From the NCBI RefSeq assembly GCF_000518485.1, contig NZ_JADR01000008.1, positions 62,001 through 126,000 on the forward strand: a DNA stretch of 64,000 nucleotides, in the 5' to 3' direction. The notes below the pieces were generated by a model that saw only the letters and a list, made by a program, of their open reading frames with translations, was not told where the DNA came from and did no database searches. Numbering within the stretch: the stretch's first letter is position 1; each line of letters begins with the position of its first letter. This DNA is from Olleya marilimosa CAM030. GTDB taxonomy: Bacteria > Bacteroidota > Bacteroidia > Flavobacteriales > Flavobacteriaceae. The translations under genes were made by a program, and so were the position numbers. Shown piece by piece: positions 1 through 9,585 of the stretch.

Positions 1-432
1 AAGACTAATCCAATTTTTTATGTTAGTCATAGTCCCTGGAACTTATATAGATATTTAGAGTTTTTTCTTAAAAAAAATAATTTTCCAAAAGGACCAATTT
101 TACTTAGAAGTTTCAGAACTATCTTTAAGAAAAAATCATCGACCTGTAAACCTGAAAAACAACTAGAAATAGAAAATATATTAAAAACCTATCCTGCTTT
201 TTCATTTATATTAATTGGTGATAGTGGAGAGCATGATCCAGATATTTATCTAGAAATAGTAAATACATTTCCTAATCGTATTAAAGCAGTTTATTTAAGA
301 AGTGTAAATGATAGTAAAAAAATTAAACGCGTTAAAAGCTTACTTAATGACTATAATACTACACCAGTGTTGTTGGTAAACTCTAGTAAAGATGCTATTT
401 TACACGCAAGAGCAAATGGTCTAATTAAATAG
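1..432 (+). CDS. App1-family phosphatase domain protein, C-terminal part
   Basis: The frame is open from base 1 to a TAG at 430-432, giving the last 143 residues of a protein that begins outside the window. It reads FYVSHSPWNLY near the start, then FPKGPILLR, then FILIGDSGEHDPDIY and a NRIKAVYLRSV stretch. This order matches the C-terminal half of the App1/DUF2183 domain, a HAD-like fold known from the yeast phosphatidate phosphatase App1. IGDSGEHDP would carry a late acidic metal-binding motif. The protein ends directly after the domain, and a hairpin terminator follows 15 bases later. The bacterial substrate is not established, so a lipid phosphate phosphatase role is inference from the family only. 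The N-terminal half, including the nucleophile DxDxT motif, cannot be checked here. Confidence 0.8.
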   Translation, partial: KTNPIFYVSHSPWNLYRYLEFFLKKNNFPKGPILLRSFRTIFKKKSSTCKPEKQLEIENILKTYPAFSFILIGDSGEHDPDIYLEIVNTFPNRIKAVYLRSVNDSKKIKRVKSLLNDYNTTPVLLVNSSKDAILHARANGLIK

Positions 433-447
433 GTTTAAAGCTAAATT

Positions 448-481
448 AAAAAGGTCACATATAAAATATGTGACCTTTTTA
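448..481. terminator. bidirectional hairpin terminator
   Basis: AAAAAGGTCACATAT and ATATGTGACCTTTTT form a long perfect stem with a tiny A-rich loop. It has a T run on the plus side and, because of the A run, on the minus side too. It lies between the convergent App1-like gene and the deoxynucleoside kinase gene and can end both transcripts. Confidence 0.8.
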
Positions 482-529
482 ATAAATATATTTTAATTGT
501 ACAATCTTAAAAAAAAAGCAGAATTAAGT

Positions 530-1144
530 TTAAAATAAACCGTTAATCTCTGCGTCTATTTTATTAATAATTGTACCTAAATCTTCTGGGTTTGCAACAA
601 AATCCATATTGTCAACATCAATAACTAATAAGTTACCTTTATTGTATCCATGGATCCAAGCTTCATAACGTTCGTTAAGTCTGCTTAGGTAATCAATACT
701 AATAGAGTTTTCATAATCACGTCCACGCTTGTGTATTTGAGAGACTAAATTTGGTATAGAGCTGCGTAAGTAAATTAATAAATCTGGACCTTCAACAAAA
801 CCTTCCATTAATTCAAATAAAGATTTATAGTTTTCAAAGTCGCGATTGGTCATTAAGCCCATTGCATGTAAATTGGGTGCAAAGATGTGTGCATCCTCAT
901 ATATGGTTCTGTCTTGAATAATGTCTCTTCCGCTTTCGCGAATTTGTGATACTTGTCTAAAACGACTATTTAAAAAGTAAACCTGTAGGTTAAAACTCCA
1001 GCGTTCCATTTGATTGTAAAAATCGTCAAGATAAGGGTTGTCTACAACGTCTTCTAATTGAGCCTCCCAGTTAAAATGTTTGGCTAATAATTTAGTAAGC
1101 GTCGTTTTTCCTGCGCCTATATTTCCTGCTATGGCAACGTGCAT
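530..1144 (-). CDS. deoxynucleoside kinase
   Basis: This 204-residue protein phosphorylates deoxynucleosides at the 5' position in the nucleotide salvage pathway. The P-loop GNIGAGKTTL sits at about residues 7-16. A DRTIYED segment near residue 80 corresponds to the DRS/ERS motif of the dCK/dGK family. An arginine-rich lid (HKRGRDYE) follows near residue 140. Length and motif order fit the bacterial deoxyadenosine/deoxyguanosine kinase group; exact base preference cannot be read from the sequence. The ATG lies 2 bases after the stop of the upstream secreted-protein gene on the same strand, so the two are probably cotranscribed. The shared terminator at 448-481 lies downstream. No signal peptide; cytoplasmic. 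Confidence 0.9.
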   Translation of the reverse strand: MHVAIAGNIGAGKTTLTKLLAKHFNWEAQLEDVVDNPYLDDFYNQMERWSFNLQVYFLNSRFRQVSQIRESGRDIIQDRTIYEDAHIFAPNLHAMGLMTNRDFENYKSLFELMEGFVEGPDLLIYLRSSIPNLVSQIHKRGRDYENSISIDYLSRLNERYEAWIHGYNKGNLLVIDVDNMDFVANPEDLGTIINKIDAEINGLF

Positions 1145-1146
1145 AG

Positions 1147-1926
1147 TTAGTCTGTTTTAAGTTGGTATTGATAAAGTAATTTGCGAGTGTAAATATAAAG
1201 GATTTGGTTGGTTACAAAAAACTGACTTATTAACATATTTGGTATGTTGATAGCACTTATAGTTTTTGTTTTATTATTGTAAAATAACAAATCATTTGCT
1301 TTTTGAAGTATTAAATTCTCATTGTAGGCCTTAATATTTGTATAACCTTCATTTTTAAACTTATATACTAAGCTTCCAAAATAATTATAACAATACAAAT
1401 TGTTTTCTGTAAGTAACCAGCAATAGTTATAATTGCTTGTTAAGTCTAAAACTTTGGAACTAACAGGAATTGTTTTATAACGTGATGTTTTATTTTGATA
1501 GTCGTATAGCTCTAAGTACTGAAAATCTTGATTAAATAACCAAATGGTATTATCAAAACCAGTGGTTATATGAGAAATGTTTTTATAAGGTTGTTGTTGA
1601 TTAAAATCCAATTTAGATACTTCAGCTAACCTATTATCCAATATAACAACGGTATTAAGGTCGCTATATAGTACATTAATTTTTAGTGGATTAAAAGTAT
1701 GTACAGACGTGATTTTGCCTAATTGGATATTACTATAATTAATAGTTTGCTTATCAGATTTTTTAAAAAGCACATTGTCTTTTATGTAGTACAGGTTTTC
1801 AAAATTATTTTTTGAAATAAATACGTCGACATTTAGACTATCCTTACCTGTAAGATCTACCAAAATTTTGTTTTGTGCAGACAACGATACTGTCGTTAAA
1901 AAAAATAAAATTATTAGTGGTTTCAT
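1147..1926 (-). CDS. secreted protein of unknown function, possible beta-propeller
   Basis: 259 residues beginning with a clear signal peptide (MKPLIILFFLTTVSLSAQ). I do not recognise a named family. The mature part is rich in Tyr, Asn and Leu and consists of repeated short beta-type segments such as NTVVILDNRLAEVSKLD and NTIWLFNQDFQYLELYD. This spacing resembles blades of a beta-propeller, but I cannot count them securely. It stands first in a two-gene unit with the deoxynucleoside kinase (2-base gap). The pairing of a secreted protein with a salvage kinase has no obvious functional logic and may only reflect a conserved flavobacterial gene order. The 156-base gap upstream is shared with the divergent GLPGLI gene. 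Confidence 0.75.
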   Translation of the reverse strand: MKPLIILFFLTTVSLSAQNKILVDLTGKDSLNVDVFISKNNFENLYYIKDNVLFKKSDKQTINYSNIQLGKITSVHTFNPLKINVLYSDLNTVVILDNRLAEVSKLDFNQQQPYKNISHITTGFDNTIWLFNQDFQYLELYDYQNKTSRYKTIPVSSKVLDLTSNYNYCWLLTENNLYCYNYFGSLVYKFKNEGYTNIKAYNENLILQKANDLLFYNNKTKTISAINIPNMLISQFFVTNQILYIYTRKLLYQYQLKTD

Positions 1927-1970
1927 TGGGTAACAATGTACAAAAACTAAACCAAACTTGTAACAAATTG

Positions 1971-1987
1971 TTGGTCTAGTAGACTAA
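1971..1987. promoter_or_regulatory. operator-like palindrome in a divergent promoter region
   Basis: TTGGTCTAGTAGACTAA is a 17-base dyad around a central G with seven of eight pairs matching. It lies between the divergent genes at 1926 (minus) and 2083 (plus). A related sequence, TAGTCTAATTT, recurs at about 2041-2051. The location and symmetry suggest a binding site for a dimeric regulator; this is inference. Confidence 0.3.
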
Positions 1988-2082
1988 TATAAATATTACA
2001 AACTTTTAACAGTTATGGATTAAACCCTAAACAATATTAATAGTCTAATTTAAAAATATTCAAACAACAAAATTTAAATAAA

Positions 2083-2985
2083 ATGAAATTAAAATCAACT
2101 TTTAAAAACTTAGCAACACTGTTAGTTTTGATTATCACGTCAAGTGTTTTTGCACAAGATGGCTTTCAAGGTCAAGCCACATACATGTCTAAAACAACGA
2201 TGGATATGGATAACTTTGGTGGTCGTGAGTTAAGTCCAGAGCGAAAAAAAATGATAATGGAGCGTATGAAAACGATGCTTGAAAAAACATTTATTTTGGA
2301 TTTTAATAAAACAGAATCTACTTACAAAGAAGACGAAGCTTTAGAAGCACCTGGTGGAGGAAGAGGTTTCATGATGGGTGGAATGGCTGCAGGAACGATA
2401 TATAAAAACGTAAAAGAAAACTTGTTGTTGCAAGATCAGGAGTTTTTTGGTAAACAATTTTTAATTAAAGATAGTTTAGTAAAATTAGATTGGAAAATGA
2501 GTGGCGAGTCTAAGCAAATAGGTAAATACACTGCTTTTAAAGCAACTGCTACCAAAAAAGTAGACGCTGCAGATTGGACCAATATGAGAAGAAGAGGTAA
2601 TGATAAGGATAAAAAAGAGGACGACAAAAAAGAAGTTGCTGAAGTAAAAAAGGATAGCACAAAAACTGATGCACCAAAAGATCCTTTTGAAGATATTGAA
2701 ATTCCGGAAGAGATTGAAGTTACTGCTTGGTATACTATGGATATACCTGTAAATAGTGGTCCTGGTGAGTATTGGGGACTTCCTGGTTTAATATTAGAAG
2801 TTAATGCTGGTAGAACAACTATTTTATGTTCTAAAATTGTTATGAATCCTTCTGATAAAAATGAAATAAAAAAACCTTCTAAAGGAAAAGAAGTATCAAT
2901 GGAAGAGTACCAAGATACTGTTAAGAAAAAAATGGAGGAAATGCGTGAGATGTTTAGATCGCGTGGTGGAAGAGGTAGAAATTAA
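2083..2985 (+). CDS. GLPGLI family secreted protein
   Basis: 300 residues with a signal peptide ending near SSVFAQ (residue 25). The motif that names the family is present as YWGLPGLILEV at about residues 227-237. Before it lies a strongly charged, lysine- and aspartate-rich linker (residues ~165-205), and the tail ends in an Arg/Gly-rich segment. The family is Bacteroidota-specific and exported; its biochemical role is not known. The gene lies 32 bases upstream of a large outer-membrane barrel gene, a pairing that recurs in flavobacteria and suggests the two work together at the outer membrane. An ATG preceded by an A-rich leader, as usual in this phylum, sets the start. Confidence 0.88.
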   Translation: MKLKSTFKNLATLLVLIITSSVFAQDGFQGQATYMSKTTMDMDNFGGRELSPERKKMIMERMKTMLEKTFILDFNKTESTYKEDEALEAPGGGRGFMMGGMAAGTIYKNVKENLLLQDQEFFGKQFLIKDSLVKLDWKMSGESKQIGKYTAFKATATKKVDAADWTNMRRRGNDKDKKEDDKKEVAEVKKDSTKTDAPKDPFEDIEIPEEIEVTAWYTMDIPVNSGPGEYWGLPGLILEVNAGRTTILCSKIVMNPSDKNEIKKPSKGKEVSMEEYQDTVKKKMEEMREMFRSRGGRGRN

Positions 2986-3017
2986 TTTTTTTCAATAAAA
3001 ACCAATCAAAAAAACAA

Positions 3018-5741
3018 ATGAAACACATATTTTCAGTACTACTGTTTTTAGTAGTAAGCACAACCTTTGCACAAGTTAAGTTTGAAGGTGTCGTTAAAGA
3101 TAGTACAGGTTACGGACTAGAATTAGCAAATGTTGTTGCAATAAATCAAGCTACAAAAACATTAGAAGCTTATTCAATTACTAACGATAAAGGACGTTAC
3201 AAATTAAATTTAGATGTCAATTCATCATATAGCATACAAGTTAGTTATATTGGAATGAAACAAATTTCTGAAACCATTCAAACCAAAGAAACTGATATTT
3301 CTAAAGATTATGTAATGGCTATGGATAATAGTTTAGATGAAATTGAAATCACCTATGAAATGCCTGTTACCATTAGTGGTGACACAATAACCTATAATGC
3401 AGATTCTTTTAAAAACGGAACAGAACGTAAACTTGGTGATGTGCTAGAGAAGATGCCAGGTGTTGAGGTAAATGATGATGGAGAAGTAGAGATTGAAGGG
3501 AAAAAGGTTGGTAAAGTCATGATTGATGGTAAAGAGTTTTTTGATGGCGACACTAAATTAGCAACAAAAAACATTCCAGCAAATGCTATTGATAAAGTAC
3601 AAGTTTTAAAGAATTATTCTGAAGTTGGACAATTAAGTGGTGTGACTAATAATCAAGATAATATCGCTATTAATATTAAATTAAAAGAAGGTAAGAAAAA
3701 CTTTTGGTTTGGTACAATAACAGCTGGAGCAGGAGACTCTAGTAGTGGAGAGTTGTATTTAGCGCAACCTAAATTATTTTACTACAGTCCTAAAAAAAGT
3801 ATCAACTTTATTGGTGATTTAAACAACATTGGAGAGTTAGCATTGTCTAGACGAGATATATTTAATTTTTCAGGTGGATTCCAACAACCTAGTCAACAAA
3901 GTGGTACCAATATCAGCTTAGGAAGCAATGATTTAGGTTTTAGACAGCTTCAAAATAATCAAGCTAAAAGTTTAAATACCAAATTTGGTGCAGCTAACTT
4001 TAGTTACTCTCCAACAAGTGTTTTGGATGTTAGTGGTTTTGCAATTTTTGCTAGTAGCAGGATTGAATTACAAGAAGATAGTCAAGTGTTATATACAGAC
4101 CAAACTTTAGGTATTCCAGATGAGACAACATCAAGTAATACACAACAAAAAAGTGACCTTGGATTAGTTAAATTTAGTGCAAAGTATAAGCCTAATGCTA
4201 ATAATCAATTAGACTATGATATACTTGGACGTACTTCTAAAGATCAACAATTAAATGGAACTTTTTCTAATGTAGTAGGACCAATTGATCAGTTTGAAGA
4301 AACTAATCCGTATAAAATAAATCAAAACCTGAATTATTATTATACCATGGATGAAGATAATATTTTCGCGTTATCTATTCAGCATTTATTACAAGATGAA
4401 GATCCGTTTTATAACGCATTATTACAAAATGATCCAACAAGTTCTGCAGATCCATTTGATAATACAGCAGTAGGTCTTGGATTAGATGGTACACAGGTTA
4501 CCTATGATGTAAATCAACAAAAACGAGTTAAGACAAACCAATTAGATGCTAAAGTTGACTATTGGAATATTTTAAATAAAAAGAGTGATATAAACTTTAC
4601 TGTTGGGACTATTTATAGTAATCAACAATTTGATTCTAATGTGTTTCAAACTTTGGATGATGGAAGCGAGGTTGATACCAACACGTCAATACCAGGAGTG
4701 TCTGATGTAAATGATATTAAATATACGTTTAGTGATATTTATCTTGGAGCGCATTACCGATTTAAAACTGGTAAATTTACAATTAGTCCAGGTTTATCTG
4801 CACATGCTTATAGTGCAGTTAATGACCAGTTTAATACGACAACAACGGATAACTTTTTTAGAGTACTTCCTGATTTAAATGTACGCGTGCAATTAAAAGG
4901 GACTGAAAATTTAAACCTATCATACAAAATGCAAACGCAGTTTACAGATGTAAACCAATTTGCTCAAGGTTTAGTTTTAAATAATTATAACTCGCAATTT
5001 ATTGGTAATCCAGAATTAGAAAGTGCATTGTCACATAACATTAACTTAAGCTACTTTAGCTTTAATATGTTTAATTACACTAATGTATTTGCCTTTATCA
5101 ATTACTCTAAAAACATTGATAATATTAGAAACGTATCAGAGTTTCAACCTGGATCAGTTATTAGAACAAGTACACCTTATAACTCTGGTTTAGAAGATGA
5201 GAGTTTAAGTGCTAGTGGTCGTTTTCAAAGACGTTTTGGTAAACTACAAGCAAGCGTTAGGGGAACATTTAATTACTCTAAGTTTAATCAATTTATTAAT
5301 ACTCAGGTTTCTGAAAATCAAAACTACAGTCAAAACTATACTACAGAGTTAAGATCAAATTTTAGAGATGCACCTAACTTTGAGTTGCGTTATACTTACG
5401 GAATTAATGATAACGATCAAGGTACAAGAAGAACAAAAATTTATACAAATGCACCAGCTGTTGAGTTTGATGCGTTGATATTTAAAAAGTTTACATTTAA
5501 AACAGATTATACTTATAGTCGTCAAACTATTGATGGTAATAGTAATAGTTTTGGATTATGGAATGCTAATTTAGCCTACCGTAAAACAAGTGATAGTAAA
5601 TGGGAGTATGAGTTAAAGGCTACTAACTTATTGGATACAGATTCTAGAATACAAAATAGTAATGGAGCTTTTTCAGTAAGTACTAGTGAGTACTTTATAC
5701 AACCAAGATTTTTAACTGCTAGATTTATATATAATCTATAA
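3018..5741 (+). CDS. outer-membrane beta-barrel protein with carboxypeptidase-like regulatory domain and TonB-receptor-type plug
   Basis: 907 residues. A signal peptide (ends STTFAQ) leads into a carboxypeptidase-regulatory-like beta-sandwich (~residues 20-110; FEGVVKDSTGYGLELANV). A plug-like region follows (~120-235; GDTITYNADSF, LEKMPGVEV, IPANAIDKVQVL). The remainder is a long barrel rich in alternating aromatic and polar residues that ends in an aromatic-rich strand (RFLTARFIYNL). This is the architecture of outer-membrane-beta-barrel family proteins related to SusC/TonB receptors. No TonB box is obvious. Encoded 32 bases after the GLPGLI gene, presumably as one operon ending at the 5762 terminator. 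The transported or bound ligand is unknown. Confidence 0.88.
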   Translation: MKHIFSVLLFLVVSTTFAQVKFEGVVKDSTGYGLELANVVAINQATKTLEAYSITNDKGRYKLNLDVNSSYSIQVSYIGMKQISETIQTKETDISKDYVMAMDNSLDEIEITYEMPVTISGDTITYNADSFKNGTERKLGDVLEKMPGVEVNDDGEVEIEGKKVGKVMIDGKEFFDGDTKLATKNIPANAIDKVQVLKNYSEVGQLSGVTNNQDNIAINIKLKEGKKNFWFGTITAGAGDSSSGELYLAQPKLFYYSPKKSINFIGDLNNIGELALSRRDIFNFSGGFQQPSQQSGTNISLGSNDLGFRQLQNNQAKSLNTKFGAANFSYSPTSVLDVSGFAIFASSRIELQEDSQVLYTDQTLGIPDETTSSNTQQKSDLGLVKFSAKYKPNANNQLDYDILGRTSKDQQLNGTFSNVVGPIDQFEETNPYKINQNLNYYYTMDEDNIFALSIQHLLQDEDPFYNALLQNDPTSSADPFDNTAVGLGLDGTQVTYDVNQQKRVKTNQLDAKVDYWNILNKKSDINFTVGTIYSNQQFDSNVFQTLDDGSEVDTNTSIPGVSDVNDIKYTFSDIYLGAHYRFKTGKFTISPGLSAHAYSAVNDQFNTTTTDNFFRVLPDLNVRVQLKGTENLNLSYKMQTQFTDVNQFAQGLVLNNYNSQFIGNPELESALSHNINLSYFSFNMFNYTNVFAFINYSKNIDNIRNVSEFQPGSVIRTSTPYNSGLEDESLSASGRFQRRFGKLQASVRGTFNYSKFNQFINTQVSENQNYSQNYTTELRSNFRDAPNFELRYTYGINDNDQGTRRTKIYTNAPAVEFDALIFKKFTFKTDYTYSRQTIDGNSNSFGLWNANLAYRKTSDSKWEYELKATNLLDTDSRIQNSNGAFSVSTSEYFIQPRFLTARFIYNL

Positions 5742-5761
5742 GTCACATAATTAGTCTTAGG

Positions 5762-5799
5762 TAAAAGCCCTTTAAACAATAGTTTAAAGGGCTTTTTTA
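5762..5799 (+). terminator. intrinsic terminator after the GLPGLI/outer-membrane operon
   Basis: AAAAGCCCTTTAAAC pairs with GTTTAAAGGGCTTTT around a short loop and is followed by a T run. It lies 20 bases after the barrel gene stop and between convergent genes (rodA ends at 5873). Confidence 0.85.
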
Positions 5800-5872
5800 T
5801 ATAGAGTAGTCTTAATATTGTTGTATGCTTGGTTGAGTGTTTAAGATTAGGTAAGTGTAACTTTTAATGGTA

Positions 5873-7147
5873 TTACCATTGGTTAATACGGTTAGAGTCT
5901 AGTTTAATAAAAATAAATACAAGAATCGTAAAACCCCAAAGTCCAGAACCACCATAACTAAAAAAGGGTAGAGGTATACCAATAGTAGGTATTAATCCCA
6001 TCACCATGCCAATATTAATTAAAAAGTGTAAAAATAAGATGGCACCTACAGCATAGCCATACATTCTACTAAATTGATTTTTTTGTCTTTCGGCTAAAAC
6101 TAAAATTCTTATTATTAAAAGTAAGAAAACTACAACTGTTAGGAAACTTCCAATAAAACCCCATTCTTCACCAACAGTACTAAAAATATAATCTGTATGC
6201 TGTTCTGGTACAAAATTTCCTGTTGTACGCGTTCCTTCTAAAAATCCTTTTCCTTTAAATCCACCACTACTAATTGCTTTTTCAGACTCGTTAAGGTTAT
6301 AAGCAACGGTCTTTTTCATTCGTTCTAATTTATCTGGATCTTTTTCTAAACTTAGCCAAACAGTAATACGATCCTTTTGATGATCTGGCAATACGTTTTC
6401 ATAAAAAAAGCGAACCGTAAACGCTAGAGAAGTACATAGCAGTATTACAATTAATGGTTGTATTATTGATGGTTTCTTTTTTCTTGTAAAGTAGTAGGTA
6501 AGCACCACAATGGCTGTTATAAGTAACGTGCTAACAACGCCAAATTTTAAAGCAAAAATGGAAAGTAATATTAATAAAATTCCAATTATTAAGTAAATGT
6601 GTGGTAATCCTTCTCTGTATAATACAAAGAAAAATGCACCATATACAATTGCGCTTCCAGCGTCTGGTTGTAATAAAACTAATAAAGCAGGAACAACAAT
6701 TATAGCAAACGTTTTAAGTTGGTCACTAAAACGCCTAATATCTGTATTTAAGTCGCTTACATATTTAGCAACAGCTAATGCTGTAGCAACCTTTGCAAAT
6801 TCTCCTGGTTGAAAGGTGAACGATCCAATTGGATACCAAGAAGTTGCTCCATTTATATTTTTACCAAATACAAAAAGACCAGCTAAGGATATTAATGCAA
6901 TAAAATAAATAATACTTGAAAATCGCTCGTAAAACTTAGACTCGATGGATAAGACCAAAATAATTAAAACAATGGATAATCCAATAAAGACTAATTGCTT
7001 ACTATAAAAATGAGAGAAGTTTGTAAACTCTAATGCTTCTCCTGAGTGTGATGCAGAAATTATATTTACCCAACCAAATATGACTAGAATAAAAAACAGG
7101 AAGATTGTTAGCCAATCAAATTTATAATATCTATCAGTTTGCCTCAT
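5873..7147 (-). CDS. rodA: RodA, SEDS peptidoglycan polymerase of the elongasome
   Basis: 424 residues with about ten hydrophobic membrane segments. It belongs to the FtsW/RodA/SpoVE (SEDS) family of peptidoglycan glycosyltransferases. Visible family signatures are FQPGEFAKVATALAVAKY, LLQPDAGSA (with the conserved aspartate of the active region), FVPEQHTDYIFSTVGEEWGFIG, and the C-terminal PLPFFSYGGSGLW. Last gene of the mreB-mreC-mreD-PBP2-rodA operon, 21 bases after the PBP2 stop. Its partner transpeptidase is the neighbouring PBP2, which supports RodA rather than FtsW. It inserts glycan strands along the lateral wall under MreB control. Confidence 0.95.
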   Translation of the reverse strand: MRQTDRYYKFDWLTIFLFFILVIFGWVNIISASHSGEALEFTNFSHFYSKQLVFIGLSIVLIILVLSIESKFYERFSSIIYFIALISLAGLFVFGKNINGATSWYPIGSFTFQPGEFAKVATALAVAKYVSDLNTDIRRFSDQLKTFAIIVVPALLVLLQPDAGSAIVYGAFFFVLYREGLPHIYLIIGILLILLSIFALKFGVVSTLLITAIVVLTYYFTRKKKPSIIQPLIVILLCTSLAFTVRFFYENVLPDHQKDRITVWLSLEKDPDKLERMKKTVAYNLNESEKAISSGGFKGKGFLEGTRTTGNFVPEQHTDYIFSTVGEEWGFIGSFLTVVVFLLLIIRILVLAERQKNQFSRMYGYAVGAILFLHFLINIGMVMGLIPTIGIPLPFFSYGGSGLWGFTILVFIFIKLDSNRINQW

Positions 7148-7168
7148 GCTTTGCTTTAGCTGTCTTTA

Positions 7169-9082
7169 TTATTGTGTGTCTGTATCTTTTAAAGTTGGCG
7201 CAGGAACAATTTGTAATTGCGTTTCTCTGTTAATTTTAAAAGGTTCTCCAGAGTGTGGTTTGGCATATTCATTTTCTAAACTATGCGTTAAAATCCAGGT
7301 TTCTAGATCTGTACGAGAGATGGTTCCTTTTAAATATTTTTCAATCATTAAGCTTGCCATTTTACCTGCAAATCGGCTTCCCCAATACCCATTTTCAACA
7401 AATACTGCTATAGCTATTTTAGGGTTGTCTTTAGGTGCAAAAGCAACAAAAATGGAGTGGTCAGTAAGCTGTGTTTTTACACCATTAACTTTTGCGTAAT
7501 TTTCTGCAGTTCCTGTTTTACCACAAATTTCAATACCCTCAACTTGCAGGTTTGATGCAGTACCTTTATTATATACATCAAACATCCCTTGTATTACTGG
7601 TTCAAAATGTTTTCTATCAATTGTTGTATATCTTGGAGTGGTATATTTTTCGTCAATAGATTCACCTTCAATTTCTTTAATTATATGAGGTGTAATAAAA
7701 TAACCACGATTAGCTATAGCTGCTACCATATTGGCTAATTGTATTGGTGTTGCTTCAACTTCACCTTGCCCAATCGCGTTGGAGGTCATAAAGGTGGAGC
7801 TCCATCTATTTTTACCATACCACTTATCGTAAAACTTACTATCAGGAATTCGTCCTTTTCTACCAACTACTAAATCGTATCCAAGATAATCACCTAAACC
7901 AAAACTTTTAGCATGATTACTCCAAGCATCCATTCCTGTGGAAGCGTTTGGATATTTTTCAACAATACGTCTGTATACATTTACAAAATAAGCGTTACAA
8001 GATTCGTAAATCCCCAAATTCATATCAACAGGACTTCTATGACTGTGACATCCATGAAGTTTTCTTCCATTATAATAATAACCCATTCTGCAGCTAAATT
8101 GTTCTGTTGGGTTAACAACACCTTCTTGTAGTCCAATAAGAGCGTTAATAACTTTAAAAGGAGAACCTGGTGCGTATTGTGCTTGTAAACTTCTGTCAAA
8201 TGTTGGATTAGCTATGGAGTCGTTATATAGTTTGGTAAAGTTTTTAGAACGATCTCTACCTACCAAAATATTAGGGTCGTAACTGGGTCCAGAAACTAAA
8301 GCTAAGATTTCGCCTGTTTTAGGATCTAAAGCAATAATGCCTCCTCGTTTATTGGTCATTAATAACTCGCCATAGGCTTGTAAAGTAGCATCAATGGTTA
8401 TTTTTATGTCCTTACCTGCTTCTGGTAATGTGTCATGGATACCGTCTTGATAAGGACCTAGGTTTCTGTTAAATCTATCTTTCTGTATAAATTTAATGCC
8501 TTTCTGACCACGTAATGTCGTTTCATAAGACGCTTCAACCCCTTGTTTACCAATTAAGTCTCCGGATTGATAATAGCTGTCGTTTTGTATGTTTCTATTG
8601 TTAACCTCTCCAATATCTCCTAATACATTGGCTCCTATAGCAGTTTCGTATTTTCTTAGGTTACGTTTTTGAATATAAAACCCTTCATATTTACGCATTT
8701 TTTCCTGTAATACTGCATAGTCTTCTTTGGATAAATGCGACACAAATACGTATGGTAGTCTTGGTGAGTACCTGTAGGCTTTATTATATTTTTCAATAAA
8801 AGTTTGTTTGTCTATTTTTAACAGATTGCAAAACTCAATCGTATCCAAAGGTTTAACTTCTCTAGGGATAACCATGACATCGTAAGAGGGTTGGTTGGAT
8901 ACTAGTAGTTTGCCATTTCTGTCATATACAAAACCACGTTTAGGATAATCAAAGACTTTTCTAATAGCATTGTCTTCGTATAGATTTGTTGAGGTTGCAT
9001 TGTATACTTGCAGGTATAGCAATCGTCCAGTAAAAACAATTCCAACAATTATTACCGATAAAAGAAGAAATAATTTTCTCAT
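7169..9082 (-). CDS. mrdA: penicillin-binding protein 2, elongasome transpeptidase
   Basis: 637 residues with one N-terminal membrane anchor (~5-25), a dimerisation/pedestal region (~50-230) and a C-terminal transpeptidase domain. Catalytic motifs are present and in order: SxxK as SPFK (~residue 307), SxN as SCN (~360) and KTG (~521). It cross-links peptidoglycan during cell elongation together with RodA. The start overlaps the mreD stop by 4 bases (9079-9082), typical of translational coupling. The last ~45 residues form a hydrophilic tail ending in TDTQ. All key residues appear intact. Confidence 0.95.
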   Translation of the reverse strand: MRKLFLLLSVIIVGIVFTGRLLYLQVYNATSTNLYEDNAIRKVFDYPKRGFVYDRNGKLLVSNQPSYDVMVIPREVKPLDTIEFCNLLKIDKQTFIEKYNKAYRYSPRLPYVFVSHLSKEDYAVLQEKMRKYEGFYIQKRNLRKYETAIGANVLGDIGEVNNRNIQNDSYYQSGDLIGKQGVEASYETTLRGQKGIKFIQKDRFNRNLGPYQDGIHDTLPEAGKDIKITIDATLQAYGELLMTNKRGGIIALDPKTGEILALVSGPSYDPNILVGRDRSKNFTKLYNDSIANPTFDRSLQAQYAPGSPFKVINALIGLQEGVVNPTEQFSCRMGYYYNGRKLHGCHSHRSPVDMNLGIYESCNAYFVNVYRRIVEKYPNASTGMDAWSNHAKSFGLGDYLGYDLVVGRKGRIPDSKFYDKWYGKNRWSSTFMTSNAIGQGEVEATPIQLANMVAAIANRGYFITPHIIKEIEGESIDEKYTTPRYTTIDRKHFEPVIQGMFDVYNKGTASNLQVEGIEICGKTGTAENYAKVNGVKTQLTDHSIFVAFAPKDNPKIAIAVFVENGYWGSRFAGKMASLMIEKYLKGTISRTDLETWILTHSLENEYAKPHSGEPFKINRETQLQIVPAPTLKDTDTQ

Positions 9083-9585
9083 TTAGATTTTGTGCTAAAT
9101 ATAGATGTTATTAATATACATAGCGTGATGGTGAATATACTAGAGAATAACGTGTTTTGTAATACTAAAATTATTTTTGAAATGTTAAAAATTTCGAATA
9201 GAAAATAAGTAAAGTGATGTATAAATGTTAGTATTGTAATGTACGTTAATCTTTGTCCAAAATCTATATTATTAAACTTTAGTGCTTGATGCTCATAAAC
9301 TGCTCCAAAACTAAATTTTAAAACTGCTGGTCTAATAAAAGCGACCACTAAAGCAGCAGTTGCATTAATACCACCAGAGTCCATAAAAATATCAATGATT
9401 AGTCCCATTAAAAAACTAATAAATAAAAACAAAATACGATTGTTTTTAACAGGATATAAGATTATAAAAAGGATATAGATATAAGGGTTTATATAGCCTA
9501 AAAAATTTATGTTGCTAAATAAAAGCACTTGCAGTAATATAAGAACAACAAATCTTACAGTATGTATAGATAGTAGGTTATTCAT
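9079..9585 (-). CDS. mreD: rod shape-determining protein MreD
   Basis: 168 residues, nearly all hydrophobic, with about five membrane segments. Sequence conservation in this family is low, so the call rests on size, hydrophobic profile, the IIDIFMDSGGINA stretch (MreD family has a conserved D-x-x-x...G motif here) and its position between mreC and PBP2. It overlaps mreC by 8 bases and PBP2 by 4. It is thought to link MreC and the wall synthases in the inner membrane. Confidence 0.88.
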   Translation of the reverse strand: MNNLLSIHTVRFVVLILLQVLLFSNINFLGYINPYIYILFIILYPVKNNRILFLFISFLMGLIIDIFMDSGGINATAALVVAFIRPAVLKFSFGAVYEHQALKFNNIDFGQRLTYITILTFIHHFTYFLFEIFNISKIILVLQNTLFSSIFTITLCILITSIFSTKSK

